The notes under the pieces: generated by a model
What the model was told of the DNA's origin: nothing
Seen by the model: only the letters and a program-made list of their open reading frames with translations
Databases searched by the model: none
Assembly: GCF_021044685.1 (NCBI RefSeq)
Contig: NZ_CP088014.1
Location: 6,248,001-6,312,000, forward strand
Reading direction: 5' to 3'
From: Bradyrhizobium daqingense
GTDB taxonomy: Bacteria > Pseudomonadota > Alphaproteobacteria > Rhizobiales > Xanthobacteraceae
Length of the DNA stretch: 64,000 nt
Translations under genes and position numbers: made by a program
In this document: piece by piece, positions 34,210-42,797 of the stretch
How the letters are laid out: every line of letters starts with the position of its first letter
Numbering within the stretch: the first letter of the stretch is position 1

Positions 34210-35346
34210 TTAGGCCCGAAGGCCTGCATCCGCCAAAGCAGCCTCCGCCGCCATCTGCGCCCGGCGGAGCCGGCGCGCGCGCCTGCGATCGCACCAGGCC
34301 TGCGTGAGGCGCTCGGTGGTGACCTTGATCGAGGACAACAGGCCGAACAGCGTCAGCGCCGCACCGAACAGCCAGAGCGCCAGATCGAACATGCCGCCGA
34401 CGAGCAGCAGCGCGCCGCGGCCCAGCAGCTTGATGATGGCGCGGGTCTTGCCGCCTTGGGCTTCCGCGAGCCGCGCCGCGCGCGCGACGTCCTTGGGACC
34501 TTCGGCGATCCGCAACGTGTCCATCGCCCCGCGTGTGCCGGTCTTGCCGGCAACACGCGTCACGTCCTTACCGAGCCGGACCAGCGCACCCGCCTTCTCG
34601 GCACGGAACGCAGCCTTGATCGCGCGCACGGTCTCGCCCGGGCGCAGCACCGAACCCTTGGCCACCGCATTCTGAAGCATCGGCGTGTCGACGACCTCGC
34701 GCGCGGACCGGCCGGCCCAGGCGGCAAGCCCCTCGCCGAGCCGCCCCACCTTGCGCGCGTCCTTCACCAGCGTCAGCCCGGCGCGCACCGGCGCGGCGCC
34801 GCCGACGGACACATAGGTTGCCGCGGTCACCGCGAGCCCCGCCGCCGCAAGCCCGAGCACGAGGCGGTCGGTGTCCTCGCCCATGGCGAGGTGCTTGCCC
34901 TCGCGGACGATGTCCCTGATGTCGCCGAACACGAAGAGATCGCCGGCCACCGTTCCCGACAGGCTCGCGACGTCCTCGGCATTGCCGGTGACGAGACCGG
35001 TGGCAAACCGCTTGGCGAATTGCGAGGTGGAATTCTCCGCCTTGACCGCATCGCTGACGCGGCTGATGAGGTCATCCGGCAGCGCGATGTTGCGGTCACG
35101 CGCGAGTGCGACGAAACTGTCGGCGAGATCGGCATCGCCAGATGCGAGCGCAGCCTCGATGTTGTCCTGGACCAGGCGCTCGTTCTGCCGCAGCAGCACG
35201 TCGAGCTTGAGCTCGGAGAGCGCGACCGGATCGTCCTGCGCGGCGAGGATGGCGCCGGCCTCGCGGGCATATGGTGCTACCTGCGCGAGCATGAAGCTGC
35301 ATGCCGCGATACCGGCCAACGCTGTGCTGATTCGCAGCCATTTCAT
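34210..35346 (-). CDS. hypothetical membrane protein with signal peptide
   Basis: 378 aa from the ATG at 35346; upstream in-frame codons to 35745 lack support. The signal peptide or anchor spans residues 1-24. The mature part is alanine-rich helical sequence (LKLDVLLRQNERLVQDNIEAALASGDADLADSFVALARDRNI), a hydrophobic pair of helices (LGLAAAGLAVTAATYVSV), then near the C-terminus GRGALLLVGGMFDLALWLFGAALTLFGLL before a basic tail. I do not recognise a family or an enzyme motif. Confidence 0.75.
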   Translation of the reverse strand: MKWLRISTALAGIAACSFMLAQVAPYAREAGAILAAQDDPVALSELKLDVLLRQNERLVQDNIEAALASGDADLADSFVALARDRNIALPDDLISRVSDAVKAENSTSQFAKRFATGLVTGNAEDVASLSGTVAGDLFVFGDIRDIVREGKHLAMGEDTDRLVLGLAAAGLAVTAATYVSVGGAAPVRAGLTLVKDARKVGRLGEGLAAWAGRSAREVVDTPMLQNAVAKGSVLRPGETVRAIKAAFRAEKAGALVRLGKDVTRVAGKTGTRGAMDTLRIAEGPKDVARAARLAEAQGGKTRAIIKLLGRGALLLVGGMFDLALWLFGAALTLFGLLSSIKVTTERLTQAWCDRRRARRLRRAQMAAEAALADAGLRA

Positions 35347-35653
35347 GCGGAAAAACCTGGAAGGTCCTGAAATCGTTGACGCCTGACGCGTCGTCTTTGG
35401 TCGCAACTGCGTTCGTCCCACAGACATAGTACGCCAAAATTGCGACACAACGTCCCCGACGAAAGAAGGGCTTCTCTCAGGCCGCAAGATTGTGTCGAAT
35501 TTGCATGAGCAAATGAGCATGGGGCGTTGCGGAGCTTTCGGTTCCGCTGGACTAGCAATCATCACCACCCGCCAGTATGGTCCGCGGCGCCATAATGATG
35601 CCGCGTCAGTTTTGATTGTATCTGCCGCCATTGCCACTCCAGGATGAGTTACG
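35347..35653. other. divergent intergenic region
   Basis: Lies between the minus-strand hypothetical gene and the plus-strand zinc-finger gene and should hold both promoters. It is AT-richer, with no repeat or gene that I can support. Confidence 0.45.
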
Positions 35654-35899
35654 ATGTCCGACCATGTCGTCCCGCACTTCCACAACGATGCCGGTGTTCC
35701 CGTCATCGAGATCGGCTCGCAAGAGTTCATGTGCGTGGGCGCCAACCCTCCGTTCGATCATCCGCACGTCTTCCTCGACCTCGGCAACGACAACGAGATC
35801 ATCTGCCCCTATTGCTCGACGCTGTACCGCTTCGCGGCCGACCTGAAGCCGGGCGAAGCCCGCCCGCCGGAATGCGTGCTGAAGGACAAGGTGGCCTGA
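35654..35899 (+). CDS. zinc-finger domain protein (CHCC type, NDUFS6-like)
   Basis: 81 aa. The metal site is C27 (EFMCVG), H35 and H37 in the PPFDHPHVFLDLG region, then C51 and C54 (ICPYCSTLY). This is the zf-CHCC fold of the mitochondrial complex I subunit NDUFS6 and its alphaproteobacterial relatives. The protein is single-copy and conserved in Rhizobiales; a role in complex I assembly is likely but unproven. It is followed 20 nt later by a monooxygenase gene, possibly one transcript. Confidence 0.9.
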   Translation: MSDHVVPHFHNDAGVPVIEIGSQEFMCVGANPPFDHPHVFLDLGNDNEIICPYCSTLYRFAADLKPGEARPPECVLKDKVA

Positions 35900-35918
35900 C
35901 CGCCCGCATCGGTCAGGG

Positions 35919-37121
35919 GTGGCGCTCTCCCGAACGATTGTCATCGCCGGTGCCGGCATCGGTGGACTGACGGCCGCACTTGCGCTCGCGGCCCGCGGCT
36001 TTCGCATCGTCGTGCTGGAAAAGGCCGAGCGGCTCGAGGAAGTCGGCGCCGGCCTGCAACTCTCCCCCAATGCCAGCCGCGTGCTGGTCGAGCTCGGCCT
36101 CGCCGAACGGCTCAAGGAGCGCGCCGTGACGCCGGAGGCGGTCTCGATCATGAGCGCCCGGGCCGGCGGCGAGCTGCTCCGCATGCCGCTCGGTGAAGCT
36201 GCATCCTTGCGCGCCGGCGCCCCCTATTGGGTGGTGCACCGCGCCGACCTGCAATCCATGCTCGCCGACGCCGTTTCCGACCATCCCGACATCGACCTGA
36301 AGCTGGGCGCGACCTTCGAGGACGTCGCGCCGCACGCCAAGGGGCTGACAGTGGTCCATCGCAGCGGCACGATCCGCCGCAGCGATCTGGCGAGCGCATT
36401 GATCGGCGCCGACGGCATCTGGTCGACGGTCCGCCAGCATCTGTTTCCCGAGGTGCAGCCGCGCTTCTCGGGCCTGATCGCCTGGCGCGGCACGCTCGAT
36501 GCCACGCAGCTGCCGAAGGATTACACCGCACGCCGGGTGCAGCTCTGGATGGGCCGCAACGCCCATCTCGTGGCCTATCCGATCGCGGGCGGACGCCAGA
36601 TCAACGTGGTCGCGGTGCTGCCGGGCACATGGAACAGGCCGGGCTGGAGCACGCCCGGCGATCGGCGCGAGGTGATGGACGCCTTCGCCGCGCCCCATTG
36701 GCCGGCCTCGGCGCGGATGATGCTCGCCACGGTCGACAGCTGGCGCAAATGGGCGCTGTTCGGCGTTCCCGACGGCTGTCCCTGGAGCAACGGGCCGATC
36801 GGGCTGCTCGGCGATGCCGTGCATGCGATGCTGCCGTTCGCGGCGCAAGGCGCCGGCATGGCGATCGAGGATGCCGCCGTGCTCGCCCGGCATTTGAGCC
36901 TAGAGACCGCCGAAAGCACTGCGGACATCACGGCCGCGCTGACGCAATACGGCCGGGCACGCCAGGCGCGCGTGCGGCGGGTGCAGCGGACGGCGCGGCA
37001 GCAGGGTCGCATCTATCATTTCACCGGGCCGCTCGCGGTCGCGCGCGATCTTGCGATCCGCGCCCTCGGCCCGGACCGGATGCTGGCGCGGCAGGACTGG
37101 ATCTACAATTGGCGGCCGTGA
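35919..37121 (+). CDS. FAD-dependent monooxygenase (salicylate hydroxylase-like)
   Basis: 400 aa from a GTG at 35919. The FAD/NAD fold is shown by IVIAGAGIGGLTAALALA (8-25), the EVGAGLQLSPNA element, the DG motif (ADGIWSTVR) and the GD motif (GLLGDAVHAMLPFAAQGAGMAIEDA). This is group A flavoprotein monooxygenase architecture; related proteins hydroxylate aromatic acids or quinone precursors such as ubiquinone intermediates. The precise substrate is unknown. Confidence 0.92.
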   Translation: MALSRTIVIAGAGIGGLTAALALAARGFRIVVLEKAERLEEVGAGLQLSPNASRVLVELGLAERLKERAVTPEAVSIMSARAGGELLRMPLGEAASLRAGAPYWVVHRADLQSMLADAVSDHPDIDLKLGATFEDVAPHAKGLTVVHRSGTIRRSDLASALIGADGIWSTVRQHLFPEVQPRFSGLIAWRGTLDATQLPKDYTARRVQLWMGRNAHLVAYPIAGGRQINVVAVLPGTWNRPGWSTPGDRREVMDAFAAPHWPASARMMLATVDSWRKWALFGVPDGCPWSNGPIGLLGDAVHAMLPFAAQGAGMAIEDAAVLARHLSLETAESTADITAALTQYGRARQARVRRVQRTARQQGRIYHFTGPLAVARDLAIRALGPDRMLARQDWIYNWRP

Positions 37122-37136
37122 AGCGATTGCGGCGGC

Positions 37137-37562
37137 TCAGCGCGCGGCGCTGCCGGATCTCGGAGCGGGTTTGATCACCGGCGGCTGCGGAGCGGGCGCC
37201 GTCGGCGCGGCATTCGGCGGCGTTTCCCGGCACCTGTTGCGGCGCCAGGCGTCCTCGACCAGTTGCGACTGGCCCCGCACCGCAACGTACTCGTTGCGAT
37301 AGGCGAGCTCGGAGACGACGGCCCCGCCGACGCCGGTCTCTGCCTTGTCCATCAGCCGCTGCAAATCGGCCGTGCGGGCGGCCAGCGCCTTGCGCTCCGC
37401 CTCGAGCTGCTTGCAGTCGTACAATTCGTATTTGCCGGGATCGGCAAAGGCCGGCGCGACCGTCTCGCTCATGCCGGCGCAGCCGGACAGCGCAAGGCCA
37501 GCCGCAAGCGGCGCCAGCAGCGCGACGGAGCCGCGCAGAAAACATGAAAACGAAGCAGCCAT
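37137..37562 (-). CDS. lipoprotein, hypothetical
   Basis: 141 aa. The signal peptide carries the lipobox LSGC (about residues 25-28), predicting a lipid-anchored periplasmic protein. The mature domain is helical with YDCKQLEAERKALAARTADLQRLMDKAETG and one more Cys (WRRNRC), and the end is Pro/Ala-rich. The family is common in Bradyrhizobium and has no assigned role. Confidence 0.8.
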   Translation of the reverse strand: MAASFSCFLRGSVALLAPLAAGLALSGCAGMSETVAPAFADPGKYELYDCKQLEAERKALAARTADLQRLMDKAETGVGGAVVSELAYRNEYVAVRGQSQLVEDAWRRNRCRETPPNAAPTAPAPQPPVIKPAPRSGSAAR

Positions 37563-37766
37563 GCCGGATGAATAGTCCCCGTAAATTGCGAATGCCTAAA
37601 GCAACAACAGATGTCCGGATTGAGGCTTCCGTGGCGGGATCGGTCGGCCGACGCGGGAATCGCAACGAGCGTTCGATCAAGCGGGCCGATCCAGCGCTCA
37701 AAGCGTGTGCGAAAACAACTGTATTCTCTTTGCCTTAGACTATTTGCGCCGTATAGATGGGCCGAT

Positions 37767-38061
37767 GCGGGCGTGGCGGAACTGGTAGACGCATCGGACT
37801 TAAGCCATTGAGTGCCCTGGGGGAAACCCTGGGAGCAGAACTGCTCAAAGTCGGGGAAACCTTCACTGGCAATCCCGAGCCAAGCCCCCGTCAGGGGGAA
37901 GGTGTAGAGACTAGACGGGCAGCACCTACAGCGGACAAGCGCCAGGGTGAAGGGATAGTCCAGACCACGAACGCCGGGTGGGCGGCGGCGAAAGCCGAAG
38001 TGGTAAGAAAATCCGTGGGGCCGCAAGGCCTGTGCCGGTTCGAGTCCGGCCGCCCGCACCA
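37767..38061 (+). tRNA. tRNA-Leu(UAA), interrupted by a group I intron
   Basis: Exons 37767-37801 and 38008-38061 join to an 89-nt class II tRNA. The acceptor arms GCGGGCG/CGCCCGC match perfectly, with encoded ACCA. The D stem GCG/CGC, the anticodon stem CGGA/TCCG with loop CUUAAAA (anticodon UAA), the long variable arm GGCC-GCAA-GGCC and the T arm GCCGG-TTCGAGT-CCGGC are all present. The 206-nt intron splits the anticodon after its first base. The discriminator A and long extra arm fix Leu identity. A sulfate-activation cluster starts 157 nt downstream. Confidence 0.93.
37802..38007 (+). ncRNA. group I self-splicing intron (IC3-like) in tRNA-Leu(UAA)
   Basis: 206 nt inserted after U34. P1 forms between exon ACUU and the internal guide GAGU (37810-37813) with the required U-G pair at the 5' splice site, and the intron ends in G (38007). 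The core motifs TAGAGACTAGACGG (37905-37918) and AAGGGATAGTCCAGACC (37950-37966) supply P7 (GACTA with TAGTC) and neighbouring joiners, closely resembling the Azoarcus tRNA-Ile intron. It contains no ORF. Known bacterial tRNA-Leu(UAA) introns share this insertion point. Confidence 0.92.
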
Positions 38062-38218
38062 GATCCCGGCGATCGCTGGCGCCATCGAGGCGGCGAAGAG
38101 ATGCTCCCTCGCCAAGGACGAGCACCTCCTCTACAGCTGTGGGTCCGAACTCAAGGGTAAGTCGCCGGCGGACACGGGATATTCCGAGCCCAACAAGAGC
38201 AGCAGACGATCATACGTG

Positions 38219-39157
38219 ATGGATACTTCAATATCACAGGATGAGATTCCGCGACGCGCGCTGCCAAAGCATCTTAGGAGCCTGGAAGCGGAATCCATCG
38301 AGATCATGCGCGAGGTGATTGCCGAGTTCAGGTCACCCGTGATGCTGTATTCGATCGGCAAAGACTCCAGCGTGATGCTGCACCTTGCCATCAAGGCATT
38401 CCATCCGGCGAGGCCGCCTTTTCCTCTTCTTCATGTCGACACGACATGGAAGTTTCGGGAGATGATCGCGTTCCGTGATGAAACGGCGCGTCGGCTCGGG
38501 CTCGATATGATCATCTATGCCAACCAGGACGGATTGGCGCGTGGCATCAGCCCCATCGCCTCCGGATCTTCCGCGCATACCCAGATCATGAAGACGGAAG
38601 CGCTCAAGCAGGCGCTGGACCTCCATGGCTTCGACGCGGCATTTGGCGGAGCGCGGAGAGACGAGGAGAAGAGCCGAGCCAAGGAACGCATCTTCTCCTT
38701 CCGCTCGCAGGGGCATGTGTGGAATCCACGCAATCAGCGTCCCGAATTGTGGAACCTGTTCAACATGCGGATTCGGCCGGGCGAAACCATCCGCGTGTTT
38801 CCACTGTCTAATTGGACCGAACTGGACATCTGGCACTACATCATGCTGGAAAGAATTCCCGTGGTGCCGCTCTACTTCGCCAAAGAACGCCCCGTGGTGC
38901 GGCGCGACGATGCCTGGATCATGGTGGACGACGATCGTCTGCCGCTCGCGCCCGGCGAGCAGCCGGAGATGCGGCGTGTGCGATTTCGAACCCTCGGATG
39001 CTATCCGTTGACGGGGGCCATCGAATCCGACGCCACGACCCTTGAAGATGTTCTGTCCGAGATGCGATCGACGCGTCTGTCGGAACGTCAGGGCCGCCTC
39101 ATCGACAGCGACGAGACCGCCTCGATGGAAAAGAAGAAGCGAGAGGGTTACTTTTGA
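38219..39157 (+). CDS. cysD: sulfate adenylyltransferase small subunit
   Basis: 312 aa from the ATG at 38219. An in-frame upstream extension to 37757 would run through the tRNA and is rejected. With CysN it makes APS from ATP and sulfate. It shows the PP-loop LYSIGKDSSVML, VDTTWKF, GGARRDEEKSRAKERIFSF and the C-terminal DETASMEKKKREGYF typical of CysD and NodP. The stop overlaps the cysNC start (TGATG). Linked sulfotransferases suggest a role in polysaccharide sulfation rather than only cysteine supply. Confidence 0.95.
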   Translation: MDTSISQDEIPRRALPKHLRSLEAESIEIMREVIAEFRSPVMLYSIGKDSSVMLHLAIKAFHPARPPFPLLHVDTTWKFREMIAFRDETARRLGLDMIIYANQDGLARGISPIASGSSAHTQIMKTEALKQALDLHGFDAAFGGARRDEEKSRAKERIFSFRSQGHVWNPRNQRPELWNLFNMRIRPGETIRVFPLSNWTELDIWHYIMLERIPVVPLYFAKERPVVRRDDAWIMVDDDRLPLAPGEQPEMRRVRFRTLGCYPLTGAIESDATTLEDVLSEMRSTRLSERQGRLIDSDETASMEKKKREGYF

Positions 39158-41031
39158 TGGACGGCGTCGACGTTGCCGGAGAGCGCGCGAGCAAGGACCT
39201 TCTCAAACTCCTGACGTGCGGATCAGTCGACGACGGCAAGTCCACGCTGATCGGGCGTCTTCTTCACGATTCCAAGCAGATCTTCCAGGATCAATTGTCT
39301 GCGCTTGCTAAGGATTCGGCACGCTATGGCACGACGGGCGACGACATCGATCTGGCCCTTCTCGTCGACGGCCTCGAAGCCGAGCGTGAACAGGGAATCA
39401 CGATCGACGTCGCATATCGCTTCTTCGGAACGTCGAAACGATCCTTCATCGTCGCGGATACGCCCGGGCACGAGCAGTATACGAGGAACATGGCGACCGG
39501 AGCATCAAACTCCGACCTTGCCATCCTGCTCATCGATGCCCGGAAAGGCGTTCTGATCCAGACACGTCGGCACTCGCTGATTTGCTCACTCCTGGGTCTG
39601 CGCCACGTCGTCCTCGCCGTGAACAAGATCGACCTGGTCGCGTATCAGGCGAGCGTTTTCGAGCGGATCGTCTCGGACTATCGCGTCTTCGCATCGAAGC
39701 TGGGCTTCTCGTCGATCGAAGCGATTCCGATCTCCGCCCGCGACGGCGACAACGTCACGAGCCCGTCGCGCAAGACGCCCTGGTATGGTGGCCCGACCCT
39801 GCTGGAATACCTCGAAACCGTCGACATCGCGCATGGAACTGCCGACAAGCCGTTCCGGTTTCCGGTGCAATGGGTCAATCGTCCGGGACCCGATTTCAGA
39901 GGTTTTGCCGGAACGGTCGCCTCCGGCACGATTCATCCCGGAGACCCCATCATCGCGGCCGGCTCCGGCCATGCTTCAAGCGTGAAGGAGCTCCTCACTT
40001 ATGAAGGCTCGCAATCGTCGGCAACCGCAGGCGAGGCCATCACGCTGGTCCTGGCGCATGAGATCGACATCGCGCGCGGCGATCTCCTGGTCAGTTCGGC
40101 GTCGCGTCCCGAAGTCTCGGATCAATTTGCTGCTCATATCATCTGGATGAGCGATCAACCGCTCATCCCGGGCCGTTCGTATCTGGCCCGTATCGGGACC
40201 AAGACCACGCCGATCTCCGTCACCGGGATCAAATACAAGATCGACGTCAATACGCGCGAGCATCTCGCGGCCCCTACACTGGGTCTGAACGACATCGGCT
40301 TCTGCAACCTGTCGACCGGCACGCCGGTCGCGTTCGATCCATACGAAGAGAACCGCAAGACCGGCTCGTTCATCATCATCGATCGGCTGACCAACGATAC
40401 GCTCGGCGCCGGCATGATCGCCTTCGGCCTGCGACGCGGCACCAACATCCCCTGGCAGGCGACGCTGGTTGGAAAGGCCGAGCGTGCCGCACACAAGCAA
40501 CAGAAGCCGGCCATCATCTGGTTCACCGGCCTGTCAGGGGCAGGTAAATCGACCATCGCCAACATCGTCGAGCGGCAGCTTCACGCCGCCGGTCATCATA
40601 CGATGATGCTCGATGGCGACAATGTGAGGCACGGGCTGAACCGTGACCTCGGCTTCACCGAGGCCGACCGGGTCGAAAACATCCGGCGCGCCGGCGAAGT
40701 GGCAAAGCTGCTGGTGGATGCGGGATTGATCGTCTTGTGCTCTTTCATTTCGCCATACCGGGCGGAGCGCGAAATGGTACGGCGACTGGTCGCTGATGGG
40801 GAGTTCATCGAGGTCTTCGTCGACACGCCGATCGAGGAATGCGCAAGGCGCGATCCCAAGGGGCTCTACGCAAAAGCGAAAGCCGGCGCGATCAAGAATT
40901 TCACCGGCTTCGATGCGCCTTATGAAGCGCCCGAAACTCCCGAGATTCATTTGCGCACGGTCGGCCAGCAGCCCGAGCAACTGGCCCATCATCTGATTGC
41001 TAAGCTGACCGAACTTGGACTGATACGATAG
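39157..41031 (+). CDS. cysNC: sulfate adenylyltransferase large subunit fused to APS kinase
   Basis: 624 aa from the ATG at 39157. Residues 1-445 are the CysN GTPase (GSVDDGKST, DTPGHEQY, NKIDLV), which drives APS formation with CysD. Residues 450-624 are CysC, with P-loop GLSGAGKST, VRHGLNRDLGF and the catalytic-serine region CSFISPYRAERE, making PAPS. The fusion is the NodQ architecture of rhizobia. All key residues are present, so the pair should produce PAPS for the adjacent sulfotransferases. Confidence 0.95.
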   Translation: MDGVDVAGERASKDLLKLLTCGSVDDGKSTLIGRLLHDSKQIFQDQLSALAKDSARYGTTGDDIDLALLVDGLEAEREQGITIDVAYRFFGTSKRSFIVADTPGHEQYTRNMATGASNSDLAILLIDARKGVLIQTRRHSLICSLLGLRHVVLAVNKIDLVAYQASVFERIVSDYRVFASKLGFSSIEAIPISARDGDNVTSPSRKTPWYGGPTLLEYLETVDIAHGTADKPFRFPVQWVNRPGPDFRGFAGTVASGTIHPGDPIIAAGSGHASSVKELLTYEGSQSSATAGEAITLVLAHEIDIARGDLLVSSASRPEVSDQFAAHIIWMSDQPLIPGRSYLARIGTKTTPISVTGIKYKIDVNTREHLAAPTLGLNDIGFCNLSTGTPVAFDPYEENRKTGSFIIIDRLTNDTLGAGMIAFGLRRGTNIPWQATLVGKAERAAHKQQKPAIIWFTGLSGAGKSTIANIVERQLHAAGHHTMMLDGDNVRHGLNRDLGFTEADRVENIRRAGEVAKLLVDAGLIVLCSFISPYRAEREMVRRLVADGEFIEVFVDTPIEECARRDPKGLYAKAKAGAIKNFTGFDAPYEAPETPEIHLRTVGQQPEQLAHHLIAKLTELGLIR

Positions 41032-41049
41032 AAGGCTCGAGCCCTCGCA

Positions 41050-42777
41050 TCACAGTCTTGCTCGCCTGCAGACCCAACGAAAACTGGCGCGCAGAACGCT
41101 TGCGTAGACTGACATCAAGCTGCGCTCGGCGATCACGCCGGGGGCATATCTCAAATCGTAGAGATTGGGATCGACGGGACCGATCCTCATCGGCACGGCG
41201 ATGACGCCGTCGCGACGCTCGAAAAGGTTGTGCCTCAAAAAGCTTCCGAGCGGTCGGATCTCGCCTACTCTGTCGTCACCGCCGGAAGGTGAGACAACGG
41301 GGGCGGTTCGGCCTTCAGTCGCATCGGCTGAAATCCCACCGTTCGAGAAAGCACGCTCCCCTCCGGTATCATCCGGCCCGCGACGGCGGAGCTTCTCCAG
41401 CTCGGACTTGACGAGCTCTCCGACCATCGGCGCGACCTGTCGTTCGACCTCCCGCGCGACGATTTGAGCACGCACCGACGCCAAGCTTTCGGAGTTCGCA
41501 AATCGTGCGAGCTCCTCCGCGGAGAGCTGACGGAGATCGGCGCTGCCAGCCGAGAACGGAATTCCATAGTAGCGTTGGTTGAATGAGACAATGTTGTGGT
41601 CGAGGAAATCCGTCTCGACCAGGAACGGAACGGAGAAGTGCGTGGTCGACATCAATCGCAGGGGCCGATGACGAAACGCCGCGACGTGACGCGGCAGGAC
41701 CGACGAGCCGTCGTAACCGAACTTCACCATGAAGTCCTGAGGGAGTGCCTCGAGCTGACGGACGACGTCCGCCGACAAGGCCTGCCGCCATCCGTTGATG
41801 CGGCCCTCCCTGAACGTGGGGCTCGAACGACCGGATGCCGCGGCGCAGATATCCCGGGTGATCCCAGGCGCGTGCAATTTGAGCTGCAGCGACCACACCA
41901 GCGCCTCGAATGCCTCGTCCGAACCGCCGCCGGCATCACCAACGATCTCTTCAAACGAAATCGGGACGACGTTTCCGCAGTCCAGCCAGGCTGCAAACTC
42001 GCCGACCCGATCGCGGACCGAGCCCAGCAGCCATCGATCCTCCATCAGCCGCGCAATGCGTTCCTCGAAGGAGAGATGTCCCAGCAGCACCGACAAAGGA
42101 CTGTTGCCGTCGATGTGCCAATAATTCGCTTCGGAGACCAATATGTCGAACGGATTGCGGTAGTTGAAGAGCGCAGGCGACCGCATGAAGGGGTGAGCCC
42201 GATTGCCGAACGGCGCGCGCTGCAGCTCGTCCCGGAAGAACTCCCGCGTCATGGTATGCGCATTGCTGTGAAGCAGATAGTACCAATGACCGCCCTTCGG
42301 CCGGTCCGGCGCGACGCCCCCCGCCGCATAGCCAAGCGCTTCTGCCAAGCGAAAGAGGAGATGTGTGCCGGCCTTGGGGATCGATATCAAATAGAGCGGC
42401 AGCTTCGAATAGTAACGTTCTGTGACCGGAGCAACCAGAGCTGGCGCGCGGCGGTCGACATAGCCGAGCAGCGCGGCGCTGACCGTCTCTGCATCACCAC
42501 CGATGAGGAGAATTGCGTCGAAGGGATCGAACGCTTCGGGCTCGGCCGAAGTCGGCGTCTGGCCCCTCCGTTCCGATACTCGGAAAGCTTCGCCGAACTC
42601 CGAAGAAAGGGCTGACGCAATCTCAGCGGCCGCATCGTCTAGAAGGTACGCGGTGACAGTTCGATAGCCGCCATCCAACAGGCCGCGGGCGACTCCTATC
42701 CAAGAGTTCGCATGGTCCGGCTCGGAAACGAATTGGAGAGAGCGCCCTCTCTGCGGCGCGCGGTCGTTTTCAGGCAT
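41050..42777 (-). CDS. PAPS-dependent sulfotransferase
   Basis: 575 aa. The 5'-phosphosulfate loop is SIPKAGTHLL (P134-L140 region) and the 3'-phosphate element is YRNPFDILVSEANYW with R207; the later GRINGWRQAL matches the third PAPS contact. Residues 1-125 are an extra N-terminal domain, and about 180 C-terminal residues follow the catalytic fold. The acceptor is unknown; the setting in a polysaccharide export cluster suggests a sugar hydroxyl. It is convergent with cysNC by 18 nt. Confidence 0.85.
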   Translation of the reverse strand: MPENDRAPQRGRSLQFVSEPDHANSWIGVARGLLDGGYRTVTAYLLDDAAAEIASALSSEFGEAFRVSERRGQTPTSAEPEAFDPFDAILLIGGDAETVSAALLGYVDRRAPALVAPVTERYYSKLPLYLISIPKAGTHLLFRLAEALGYAAGGVAPDRPKGGHWYYLLHSNAHTMTREFFRDELQRAPFGNRAHPFMRSPALFNYRNPFDILVSEANYWHIDGNSPLSVLLGHLSFEERIARLMEDRWLLGSVRDRVGEFAAWLDCGNVVPISFEEIVGDAGGGSDEAFEALVWSLQLKLHAPGITRDICAAASGRSSPTFREGRINGWRQALSADVVRQLEALPQDFMVKFGYDGSSVLPRHVAAFRHRPLRLMSTTHFSVPFLVETDFLDHNIVSFNQRYYGIPFSAGSADLRQLSAEELARFANSESLASVRAQIVAREVERQVAPMVGELVKSELEKLRRRGPDDTGGERAFSNGGISADATEGRTAPVVSPSGGDDRVGEIRPLGSFLRHNLFERRDGVIAVPMRIGPVDPNLYDLRYAPGVIAERSLMSVYASVLRASFRWVCRRARL

Positions 42778-42797
42778 CGTGTCGGATTATTCCATAT

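Noticed and set aside
37757..38218. 466-aa reading frame extending CysD upstream
   Set aside because: The extension runs through the tRNA-Leu gene and its intron; CysD homology begins at the ATG at 38219.
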